The notes under the pieces are model-generated. The model saw nothing but the letters and a program-made list of their open reading frames with translations, had not been told where the DNA came from and did not search any database. A stretch of DNA of 10,485 nucleotides from Pleurocapsa sp. MO_226.B13. Lineage in GTDB: Bacteria; Cyanobacteriota; Cyanobacteriia; Cyanobacteriales; Xenococcaceae. This document shows, one piece after another, positions 1 to 5,811 of this stretch. Every line of letters starts with the position of its first letter. Positions within the stretch are counted from its first letter, which is position 1. The position numbers were made by a program, and so were the translations under genes. The DNA lies in NCBI GenBank assembly GCA_030064795.1, contig JASJEI010000091.1, positions 1 to 10,485 of the forward strand. Reading direction: 5' to 3'.

Positions 1-421
1 TAAAGTAATTGGCTTGATATCCTGGTTCAAAATAACGATCGTCATCAAAGACATCATAAGTAGGTAATAACCGCTTGTGAAAGATCTGTTTGATTTCTCC
101 CCCATCGATTAACGCCATGCTATTGTACAGGGGTTTTTGTCCTTTTGAATGTGCGTCAGGATTGGTTTCTACCGTACCGATTAAGACGGCGATGTTTTTT
201 GGTAGTTGTGTTGCGATCGCTTTTAGTTTGTTACTCATCGACTCGACGAAGCCAGGATAGAGTAATAAGTCTCTGGGAGGGTAGCCACAAAGGGATAGTT
301 CGGGTGTTAGTAACAGCCGTGCGTTTTGTTTGGCTGCATCCCCAGCAGCAGTGATTATTTGTTGGGCGTTGTTGGTGATGTCGCCGATGGTGGGGTTTAG
401 TTGGGCTAGGGCTATTTTCAT
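1..421 (-). CDS. nadE: Glutamine-dependent NAD+ synthetase, N-terminal part (cut by window edge)
   Basis: This is the first 140 codons of a cytoplasmic enzyme that amidates nicotinate adenine dinucleotide to NAD, the last step of NAD synthesis. Only the nitrilase-like glutaminase domain is in view; the ATP-pyrophosphatase synthetase domain lies beyond the left edge. The reading begins MKIALAQLNPTIGDI. It shows the catalytic-Glu motif TPELSLCGYPPRDLL (residues 39-53, Glu41), the Lys-bearing motif FHKRLLPTYDVFDDDRYFEPG (114-134, probable catalytic Lys116), and NSMALI in between. The catalytic Cys would be outside the window. The ATG at 421-419 is the only reasonable start; no strong Shine-Dalgarno precedes it, which is common in cyanobacteria. 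It is the last gene of the NAD cluster and is separated from nrtR by a TPR gene. I see no promoter of its own. Family identity is near certain; only completeness is unknown. Confidence 0.95.
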   Translation of the reverse strand, partial: MKIALAQLNPTIGDITNNAQQIITAAGDAAKQNARLLLTPELSLCGYPPRDLLLYPGFVESMSNKLKAIATQLPKNIAVLIGTVETNPDAHSKGQKPLYNSMALIDGGEIKQIFHKRLLPTYDVFDDDRYFEPGYQANYF

Positions 422-454
422 TTTTGGTTAATGGTTCATAGTTGATTGGTTTTG

Positions 455-483
455 TTTCACGCAGAGGCGCAAAGACGCAGAGG
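455..483. repeat. Short tandem cyanobacterial intergenic repeat (8-bp units)
   Basis: After TTTCA come three tandem 8-base units, CGCAGAGG, CGCAAAGA and CGCAGAGG (460-483). I recognise CACGCAGAGGCGCAAAGACGC-like strings as a widespread short repeat in gaps of cyanobacterial genomes; its function is not known to me. It lies between the TPR gene and nadE and could form part of the leader of nadE. Confidence 0.7.
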
Positions 484-525
484 GTTTGATGGTTTAAGCT
501 GAAGATTTTTGAGAGAGAAAGGGAT

Positions 526-990
526 TTAGTATATGTATTGTTTTTTGTTTGAATAGTTGATTTTTAGTTTTTGCAATATTTGTTGTATTTTGTTTTTAAA
601 GGATATCTCGATCGCCCGTTGATAATCGATCGAAGCTTCTTTATATCTTCCAAGTTGCATTAAGGATATGCTACGTTTATGCCATATTTGATCGCAATTC
701 GGTTTAATTGCTATTGCTTTATCGAAAGATGCGATCGCCTTATTATCCCAAGGAACATTACAATTGGGCTTAGTTTCCCAAGCGCGATCGCAAGCTTTGA
801 GACATTCTTCGGATCTTCCTAAATGAATTAAAACCGCAGTTTTTTTACACCAAGCATAATGATAGTCTGGTTCTAATTTTAATGCCCGATCGTATACTGC
901 TAAAGATTCAGAAGATTTATTTAAGTTACTTAAGGAACGACCTTGTTCAACTAGTTTACTTGCTGTAAGGTATTCTTGTTTATTATTCAT
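526..990 (-). CDS. Small TPR-repeat protein with one shortened repeat
   Basis: This is a 154-residue soluble protein made almost entirely of tetratricopeptide repeats, which fold as helical hairpins and bind partner proteins. No signal peptide or membrane segment is visible. Repeats by eye: TPR1 residues 10-43 (ends YDRALKLEPDY), TPR2 44-77 (ends TKPNC), TPR3 78-99 and TPR4 100-133 (MQLGRYKEASIDYQRAIEI), then a basic, Asn/Lys-rich tail. TPR3 is only 22 residues instead of 34: after WDNK it jumps straight to AIASFDKAIAIKPNC, so most of helix A is missing, in frame. The join carries a HIP1 octamer (731-738). The gene sits between nrtR and nadE with AT-rich gaps of 141 and 104 bases. It is probably not part of the ancestral NAD operon, though it could be co-transcribed. 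Partner and role are unknown. Confidence 0.85.
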   Translation of the reverse strand: MNNKQEYLTASKLVEQGRSLSNLNKSSESLAVYDRALKLEPDYHYAWCKKTAVLIHLGRSEECLKACDRAWETKPNCNVPWDNKAIASFDKAIAIKPNCDQIWHKRSISLMQLGRYKEASIDYQRAIEISFKNKIQQILQKLKINYSNKKQYIY

Positions 991-1131
991 AATTCTTCAA
1001 ATAAAATATTCTCTATAATTATTCGATATATCCAATTTATCTACTAAATTTTAAATAAGATAAACAATAACTAATTTACAGTTTTCTAGTTTTAATTTAT
1101 ATTCAATAAATAAGCGGGTAATAATCAATAA
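991..1131. other. AT-rich gap between nrtR and the TPR gene
   Basis: This 141-base gap is strongly AT-rich. It contains one inverted repeat, TTTATCT (1036-1042) with AGATAAA (1058-1064), around a 15-base A/T spacer. That is too weak to call a terminator. No convincing promoter for the TPR gene could be picked out of the low-complexity background. Whether the nrtR transcript continues through here is open. Confidence 0.4.
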
Positions 1132-1875
1132 CTAAATAAACAATAACGGTTTGTCTTTTAATGGTGCAAAAGCCTCAGAACTGAACTTATATAAACTTGC
1201 AGGACGACCAGCACCACGAGATACTTTGACTCCTGTATCGGATAAAATACCTAACTTTAATAAGCGAGAACGGAAATTAGAATAGTCGGAGAAATTTTCC
1301 CCTAAAATTGTGCAGTAAAGTTGATAAACTTCGTTTAATGTAAATTCAGATGGCAAAACATCAAAAGCGATCGGGCTATATTGCAGTTTACTTTTAAGTC
1401 GATTCCAGCCATAGTTTAAAATTTCATCGTGGTCGAATGCTAACTTTGGTACTTCGTTTACTTTATACCAAGAAACACTATAGTTTGCCTTATTAATAAT
1501 TCTGGCAGCTTCATATCTCACTAAAGCAAAATAGCTGACTGATAAATATCTCACACCAAAACTTTCAGGACTTTCTCTGGGATCTCTCCCAGGGTCGCCA
1601 AAGGAATATAATTGTTCTAAATATAAATTATCTACCTGTATTTTTTCGGCTAAAGTACGATATGCAGCATCGGTTAAAGACTCTCCTTGTCTGACTAAGG
1701 TTCCTGGTAAACTCCAATAATTCTTAAAAGGTTCGTCATTTCTTTTACGCAACAAAACCAATACCCGATTGTAGGCAGTATCGACTGAAAAAATCACGTT
1801 GTCTACCCCGACTTTAAAATCAGCTAAATTTTCTGACTTACTACTAGTTTGGGGTTGAGAATTAGTTTTCATCAC
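1132..1875 (-). CDS. nrtR: NrtR-type Nudix-related transcriptional regulator of NAD metabolism
   Basis: This 247-residue protein has an N-terminal Nudix-fold domain (about 22-160) and a C-terminal winged-helix DNA-binding domain (about 165-247). Known NrtR proteins repress NAD genes, and ADP-ribose bound in the Nudix fold modulates DNA binding. The Nudix box (LPGTLVRQGESL...YRTLAEKI, 56-79) is degenerate: the canonical REUxEE reads R73-T-L-A-E77-K78, and the box's first Gly position is Thr59. This fits ligand sensing without hydrolysis. FDHDEIL (147-153) and the GRPASLYKF stretch (223-231) match what I know of the NrtR family. The start is one of two adjacent ATGs (1875 or 1872). The gene follows nadD by 15 bases, so it is probably co-transcribed with pncB-nadD and self-regulating. 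A catalytically active ADP-ribose hydrolase is the alternative, less likely with this box. Confidence 0.9.
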   Translation of the reverse strand: MMKTNSQPQTSSKSENLADFKVGVDNVIFSVDTAYNRVLVLLRKRNDEPFKNYWSLPGTLVRQGESLTDAAYRTLAEKIQVDNLYLEQLYSFGDPGRDPRESPESFGVRYLSVSYFALVRYEAARIINKANYSVSWYKVNEVPKLAFDHDEILNYGWNRLKSKLQYSPIAFDVLPSEFTLNEVYQLYCTILGENFSDYSNFRSRLLKLGILSDTGVKVSRGAGRPASLYKFSSEAFAPLKDKPLLFI

Positions 1876-1890
1876 TTTACTTCATCGCTT

Positions 1891-2484
1891 TTACTGATTA
1901 CTCATTACTTCCGTAGCTTCGTTATATAAATCCTGGTGGAAAATATAATCATTAACCGCAGGAGTAATTAAACTTTGGTCTTTTTGCAAACGATAGGTAC
2001 TAGAAGAAACTTTGGGTGCATTTAAAGTCGCGATCGCAAATCTGCCTCCAATTGCTTTTAAAGCTTTTAGGTCTTGTTCTTTGATGCCATATCCCGAACG
2101 GGGTACAATTAAGACCTTGACTTGCTTGAGTAATTCTTCAATTCGATACCAGCTAGTAATCTGGGCTAAAATATCCGAACCGATGACTAGGGTAAACTCT
2201 ACTTGTTGACCCCATTTTTCTCTAGCTTTCTTGACGGTAATCAAAGTACGACGATCGCTTAACTCTGGATGCAAACTGATATTATCCCGAACCAGATTGA
2301 GATCGGCGATCGCTAAATTTAACATTGTAGTACGATCTGCCAAAGAAGCCTGATGCTGTTTAAAAGGATTATCTGATGCCCAAACTACCACGCGATCGTA
2401 ATGTTGCGATAGCCAACGCAGTATGGTTTGATGTCCTACTGTGGGGGGATCGGCACTAGTACCAAAAAGAGCAATTTTTTCCAT
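1891..2484 (-). CDS. nadD: Nicotinate-nucleotide adenylyltransferase
   Basis: This cytoplasmic enzyme transfers AMP from ATP to nicotinate mononucleotide, giving NaAD, the second step of the Preiss-Handler route. Its 197 residues are normal family length. It begins with the nucleotidyltransferase motif GTSADPPTVGH (8-18), in which the first His of HxGH is Thr15, a known (H/T)xGH variant, while Gly17 and His18 remain. SDNPFKQH (37-44) matches the substrate-binding loop, IGSD (101-104) is the family's GxD element, and VSSSTYR (159-165) is the C-terminal ISSTxIR-type motif. The ATG lies 3 bases after the pncB stop codon, so the two are translationally close. Its product feeds NadE at the other end of the cluster. 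Confidence 0.95.
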   Translation of the reverse strand: MEKIALFGTSADPPTVGHQTILRWLSQHYDRVVVWASDNPFKQHQASLADRTTMLNLAIADLNLVRDNISLHPELSDRRTLITVKKAREKWGQQVEFTLVIGSDILAQITSWYRIEELLKQVKVLIVPRSGYGIKEQDLKALKAIGGRFAIATLNAPKVSSSTYRLQKDQSLITPAVNDYIFHQDLYNEATEVMSNQ

Positions 2485-2487
2485 AGG

Positions 2488-3864
2488 TTAATTTTTAGTA
2501 GCTGAATTTTCTTCGAGAACAGTCTGATGCAGTGATTCTAAAGCAGTAGATATATTCACAGTAAAATTTTGGGGGTTGTTTAATCGACGTACATCAGCAG
2601 CAAGACTATCTAAAGAATTTGCCGTGCGTTGACTGATTTGTTCTATGGTTTCTGTTGATTGTAATCTTTTACCACCCTGCATAACTATTGCCAATAAACC
2701 TCGTTCGTTATCTTGGGGTAATTCGGTTTGTAATCCTAGCCTATCTGACAGTATTTGATTATCGACTACAGTGCGAAAAATCTGTTTGCGTCCAGGATAA
2801 GTTGCCTTGCTGCTAGACTGTTTCATAGTCGGAAGATCGTCTATTTCTACTAGTTTATATACCCCGTTTACTGGTGAACCCGTAACTAACTTGGTGCCAA
2901 TACCGTAGCCATCTATAAATGCATCCTGTTGTTTTAGTTTGGCAATTTCCCATTCATCTAAATCTCCACTGACAAAAATTTGAGTTTCAGGCAAAGAAGA
3001 ATGTACCATTTGCGATAATTTTACTAAATCTCCCGAATCGATTCTTACTCCCGTCACCTGCATTTTGCCTTCGTTGACTCGATCTTGTAAGCGTTCGATC
3101 GCTGCTACAGTATCGTAGGTATCAATTAATAGGGGTGCATCGGGAAAATAATTTTGAAAGGCTCTAAAAGCTTCATCTTCTTCTCCTGCTAAGGCGTTAA
3201 ATGCCATAACTAAAGCATGGGCCATTGTTCCTTGGGGTTGCTTGCCCAATTTTAAGGCCGCTAAGACGTTAGATGTACCATCAAAACCTGCTGCTAAAGC
3301 GGATCTGGCTGCCCAAATTGCCCCTTGGGGACTAAATGCTCTTCTAGTACCAAATTCCATAATTTTCGCGGTTTTTCCCACAATATCTCTAATTCTGGCT
3401 GCTTTGGTTGCAATTAATGTCTGATAATTAATGATATTGAGTAAACAGGTTTCTACTAGTTGAGCTTGCCACAGTGGTGCTTCTATTCTCAAAATGGGTT
3501 CGTTGGCAAAAATTGCCGTACCTTCTGGCACTGCCCAAACATCTCCTGTAAAGCTCGCTGACTCTAGTAACTGCCAAAACTCCTGGGGTACGCGAGCGAA
3601 AATCTCTAGATTTTGCAAGGCTTTGATTTGTTCGGAATTAAAGCGCAATTGCTCTAGATACTCTATTGCTTGAGTTAAACCCATGGCAATTAGATAACTA
3701 AAATCATCGGGCAGATGTCTGGTAAATAGTTCAAAACTCGCTTTTTTATGAGCAATTCCTTCCCCTACATAGCAGGCTGCCATGGTTAATTGATATAAAT
3801 CGGTTAGTAAAGTATGGTCTTGGGGGTTTATATTAAGCAGACTATTTGCTATAATGTTTTTCAT
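2488..3864 (-). CDS. pncB: Nicotinate phosphoribosyltransferase
   Basis: This enzyme makes nicotinate mononucleotide from nicotinate and PRPP (with ATP), the entry step for salvage of nicotinate into NAD. At 458 residues it matches the bacterial type. Motifs in order: TDLYQLTM (21-28), EFGTRRA (170-176), GTSN (196-199), GTMAHA (212-217, His216 being the probable phosphorylated His), DTYD (248-251), RIDSGDL (274-280, phosphate/PRPP region), SGDLDE (299-304) and GIGTKL (321-326). The start at 3864 leaves about 20 residues before the conserved LLTDLYQLTM, as expected. It is the first gene of the NAD transcript, with a promoter and candidate operator in the gap just upstream. It diverges from the LOG-family gene. 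Confidence 0.96.
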   Translation of the reverse strand: MKNIIANSLLNINPQDHTLLTDLYQLTMAACYVGEGIAHKKASFELFTRHLPDDFSYLIAMGLTQAIEYLEQLRFNSEQIKALQNLEIFARVPQEFWQLLESASFTGDVWAVPEGTAIFANEPILRIEAPLWQAQLVETCLLNIINYQTLIATKAARIRDIVGKTAKIMEFGTRRAFSPQGAIWAARSALAAGFDGTSNVLAALKLGKQPQGTMAHALVMAFNALAGEEDEAFRAFQNYFPDAPLLIDTYDTVAAIERLQDRVNEGKMQVTGVRIDSGDLVKLSQMVHSSLPETQIFVSGDLDEWEIAKLKQQDAFIDGYGIGTKLVTGSPVNGVYKLVEIDDLPTMKQSSSKATYPGRKQIFRTVVDNQILSDRLGLQTELPQDNERGLLAIVMQGGKRLQSTETIEQISQRTANSLDSLAADVRRLNNPQNFTVNISTALESLHQTVLEENSATKN

Positions 3865-3887
3865 ACTGTAAAAGTAAACTATTTTTG

Positions 3888-3898
3888 GTAATTATTAC
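3888..3898. promoter_or_regulatory. Palindrome GTAATTATTAC, candidate NrtR operator
   Basis: This is a perfect 5+1+5 palindrome about 24 bases before the pncB ATG. It lies immediately downstream of the predicted -10, so it would cover the transcription start. A repressor bound here would block transcription. NrtR encoded two genes down is the obvious candidate, but I cannot confirm that the sequence matches the cyanobacterial NrtR motif. In an AT-rich gap, short palindromes also arise by chance. Confidence 0.4.
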
Positions 3899-3905
3899 TA
3901 TAAAT

Positions 3906-3933
3906 AATATACATAAATCTAAAAAATAGTCAA
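3906..3933 (-). promoter_or_regulatory. Sigma-70-like promoter for pncB-nadD-nrtR
   Basis: On the minus strand there is TTGACT (3933-3928), a 16-base spacer and TATATT (3911-3906), each hexamer matching consensus at five of six positions. Transcription would start near 3899, leaving a leader of about 35 bases before the pncB ATG. It is the best promoter-like pair in the gap in this direction. Confidence 0.55.
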
Positions 3934-4028
3934 TATGTATTAATTAGCTGAAGAAAAACAAATATAATTATTCGCTAAAAACTTTGCTGAGCGTCGAGGA
4001 GATTTTTGTATTCAAACAAAGCGATCGC

Positions 4029-4059
4029 TTCACAGCAGCAGATTATAACTATAATCAGC
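4029..4059 (+). promoter_or_regulatory. Promoter-like TATAAT inside a dyad, upstream of the LOG gene
   Basis: A consensus -10 TATAAT lies at 4050-4055, with TTCACA (4029-4034) as a possible -35 at a short 15-base spacing. The -10 sits in the right arm of an inverted repeat, GATTATA-AC-TATAATC (4041-4056). This extends to 4038-4059 with GC/GC pairs beyond one mismatch. The overlap suggests an operator, but no regulator is identified. The ATG of the LOG gene is 25 bases beyond the -10. Confidence 0.4.
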
Positions 4060-4080
4060 CTCTATTAATCAATTTAAATC

Positions 4081-4836
4081 ATGAGTCAACCAAAGCGATC
4101 GCGTCCTCTTTACTGCAATCTTCCTCAAAATCCTGATGCTGTCGATATCGCCGACTCAGAAGCTGCTTTTAATGTAATTCACGATGCCATCCTTAATCTT
4201 TGGGATACAGTTAATAAACTATCTAGTATTCAACCTCCAAGACGAGAACGTTACTGCGTCACACTCTTTGGTTCGGCGAGAATTCAGCCAGATACGCCAC
4301 TATATAGCGGAGTGCGCCATCTAGCCGAGGAACTAACCAAAATGGGCTGCGATATTGTTACTGGCGGTGGCCCTGGTTTGATGCAGGCAGCAAATGAAGG
4401 TAGTGTCATTGCCGATCCCAAAGATCTCACTAAATCAATTGGGATTCGTGTCGATCTTGGATTTGAACAGGACACTAATCCCTTTGTCGAGCAAGCCTAT
4501 CTTCATCGAACCTTTTTTTCTCGACTACATCATTTTGTACTTGCCTCCGATGCTTTTGTAGTGCTGCCAGGAGGAATTGGCACGGCTTTAGAGGCTTTGA
4601 TGATTTGGCAATTGTTGCAAGTCCGTAAACTACAAAACACACCCTTGATTATGGTCGGGACTATGTGGAGTGAATTGGCGATTTGGGCAAAAAAACATAC
4701 CATTGATGTCGAACCACCGATGGCCGATCCCGCAGATCTGAGTATTCCAGAATGTGTAGATAGTTGCGAAGCGGCGATCGCTTTGCTCAAAAAAGCTCAC
4801 CAGCAATGGCAAGCTTGCAATGATAATGCCAGCTAA
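4081..4836 (+). CDS. LOG-family protein (TIGR00730-type, lysine-decarboxylase-like Rossmann fold)
   Basis: This 251-residue soluble protein belongs to the LOG family. Characterised members are cytokinin riboside 5'-monophosphate phosphoribohydrolases, which split nucleoside monophosphates into base and ribose 5-phosphate. The older name 'lysine decarboxylase' for this family is misleading. The Rossmann core begins CVTLFGSAR (59-67). GGGPGLMQAANEG (95-107) and the signature PGGIGTALE (163-171) are intact. Upstream Arg143 and Arg148 (HRTFFSRLHHF) stand where the family's catalytic Arg is expected. About 55 residues precede the core, typical of cyanobacterial members. It is divergent from pncB and 33 bases ahead of the NuiA-like gene, so the two may share a transcript. 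The true substrate in this organism is not shown by sequence. Confidence 0.92.
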   Translation: MSQPKRSRPLYCNLPQNPDAVDIADSEAAFNVIHDAILNLWDTVNKLSSIQPPRRERYCVTLFGSARIQPDTPLYSGVRHLAEELTKMGCDIVTGGGPGLMQAANEGSVIADPKDLTKSIGIRVDLGFEQDTNPFVEQAYLHRTFFSRLHHFVLASDAFVVLPGGIGTALEALMIWQLLQVRKLQNTPLIMVGTMWSELAIWAKKHTIDVEPPMADPADLSIPECVDSCEAAIALLKKAHQQWQACNDNAS

Positions 4837-4869
4837 CCATAATTGAGAACGTTTATATCCCTTCGATAT

Positions 4870-5313
4870 ATGGAAGATAACAACCCTCGCCCCCAATTAT
4901 CTCAGTTGAATTCACCCATAGATCGTCGATTAGTTCGACAATTGGCAACTGCTTCTGAGGGTTTACTTTGGTTGAGTGAATCAGATTATCCCTGGCAAGT
5001 TGTTTGCTGGCAAAATGCAGACAGCTTAGATCCTCAGACAGTTTTGCAGCACTATAATTATCATCCTGCAACCAGAATAGTTACTAAAACACCAAATTCT
5101 TTTTTTGCACCTGCAACCAGAGAACAAGAATGGCACGATGAGACAGAAAAAACCGAAGTTAAACGCTATCAGGCTTTGTTCGATCTCTTAGAAAAAAATT
5201 TACAGGATTTACAAGTTTATCTAGTAGGAGAGGTAGAGATCGATGTTTATATTTTGGGAAAGACTGACACTGGTGCAATTATTGGTTTGTCTACAAAAGC
5301 GATTGAAACTTAA
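4870..5313 (+). CDS. nuiA: NuiA-family nuclease A inhibitor
   Basis: This 147-residue protein resembles Nostoc NuiA, which binds and blocks the non-specific sugar nuclease NucA. Shared features are EGLLWLSESDYPWQV (30-44), FFAPATREQEWHDE (78-91), LFDLLEKNLQDLQVYLVGEVEIDVY (103-127) and a closing GLSTKAIET. From what I recall of the NucA-NuiA complex, NuiA contacts the active site through Glu24, an Asp75-Trp76 pair and its C-terminal Thr135. The counterparts here are Glu38, Glu87-Trp88 and the final Thr147, so the inhibitory surface looks kept apart from Asp to Glu. The reading is open back to a TTG at 4843, but the ATG at 4870 is preferred because the added residues match nothing in the family. 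No nuclease gene is in the window. The gene follows the LOG gene by 33 bases. Confidence 0.88.
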   Translation: MEDNNPRPQLSQLNSPIDRRLVRQLATASEGLLWLSESDYPWQVVCWQNADSLDPQTVLQHYNYHPATRIVTKTPNSFFAPATREQEWHDETEKTEVKRYQALFDLLEKNLQDLQVYLVGEVEIDVYILGKTDTGAIIGLSTKAIET

Positions 5314-5454
5314 GCAGCGCGATCGCTGGTAAAGTGATGCAAGCCGAACTACAGGATTTGAGGGAAAATTATTTATTACAAACTAGATACCAATGGTGAT
5401 GGTGCGATCGATGAGATGATACTAGTAGTGCGTCTAAACTAAATTGAGTAACTA
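5314..5454. other. Gap with EF-hand-like coding vestige
   Basis: No intact gene is seen. A small HIP1-containing dyad CAGCG-CGAT-CGCTG lies at 5315-5328, without a T-run. On the plus strand 5362-5424 reads as an open frame ending LDTNGDGAIDEMI...RLN and a TAA, with a TGA just before it and no start codon at its head. DTNGDGAIDEMI resembles an EF-hand calcium loop (Asp1, Asn3, Asp5, Gly6, Ile8, Asp9), but position 12 is Ile rather than Glu. It may be the leftover end of a calcium-binding protein, or chance. Confidence 0.3.
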
Positions 5455-5676
5455 ATGAAATCCCTACAAGATTACACAATTGTCATTCGTCCCGACGATA
5501 ATAAGACCTTTGTGGCTTACGTACCTGCAATTGAAGGGTGTCATGCTTGGGGAGAAACAGCAGAAGCAGCAAAAGCAGAATTAGATAACGTCTTCACCAT
5601 GATAGTAGGAGAATATCAAGAAATAGGGCGTTTTCTTCCTCAAGACGTTGAATTAGTTATTAACAATGCCAGCTAA
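5455..5676 (+). CDS. HicB-family antitoxin-like protein, stand-alone
   Basis: This 73-residue protein has the partial RNase H-like fold of HicB antitoxins: DYTIVIRPDDNKTFVAYVPAIEGCHAWGET (6-35), then a helix AEAAKAELDNVFTMIVGEYQ (36-55) and a final strand VELVI (65-69). The pattern of aromatic-hydrophobic strand, (Y/F)VA.VP.(L/I).GC.A.G(D/E)T and following helix is diagnostic. It lacks the C-terminal DNA-binding domain found in longer HicB proteins. HicB normally neutralises the mRNA-cutting toxin HicA encoded next to it. I find no HicA-like frame within the 141 bases before or 135 bases after. Such short solo HicB-like genes are common in cyanobacteria. The start ATG at 5455 is preceded by TTGAG, a weak ribosome site. 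Confidence 0.85.
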   Translation: MKSLQDYTIVIRPDDNKTFVAYVPAIEGCHAWGETAEAAKAELDNVFTMIVGEYQEIGRFLPQDVELVINNAS

Positions 5677-5716
5677 AGCCAATTACGAACAGATATCTTT
5701 AAAAGTCAAAGACAAG

Positions 5717-5739
5717 GGGCTGGAATTCGATTCCAGCCC
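5717..5739. terminator. 10-bp hairpin between converging hicB-like gene and ald
   Basis: GGGCTGGAAT (5717-5726) pairs perfectly with ATTCCAGCCC (5730-5739) around a 3-base loop TCG. It lies between two converging genes, so it could end transcription from either side. Neither side has a clean T-run: the plus side continues GTGAGTTG, while the minus side continues CTTGTCTTTGACTTTT, which is somewhat T-rich. It is therefore more plausible as the ald terminator than for the plus-strand gene. Confidence 0.5.
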
Positions 5740-5811
5740 GTGAGTTGTCCGTCTGGTTTCAAAATGGCTGCGGTTTAGGTTCGCGCTTAATATATCTCTA
5801 GGAATTGCAAT

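Noticed and set aside
145..354. Plus-strand 69-codon open frame at the left end
   Set aside because: It is opposite the nadE glutaminase domain, whose motifs fix the real strand and frame.
460..483. Three 8-base units as a CRISPR remnant
   Set aside because: The units are contiguous with no spacers and belong to a known type of cyanobacterial intergenic repeat.
4630..4896. Minus-strand open frames across the LOG gene
   Set aside because: They lie opposite a strongly conserved gene, show no recognisable motif and have no ribosome site.
5716..5740. TTCGATTC inside the hairpin, resembling a tRNA T-arm
   Set aside because: A 7-base T-loop would leave non-pairing 5-base arms, and there is no acceptor, D or anticodon arm nearby. 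The perfect 10-bp hairpin explains the sequence better.
5666..5743. 26-codon frame overlapping the hicB-like gene as a HicA toxin
   Set aside because: It is far shorter than HicA, lacks the catalytic GSH(H/R) motif, and its end is formed by the hairpin.
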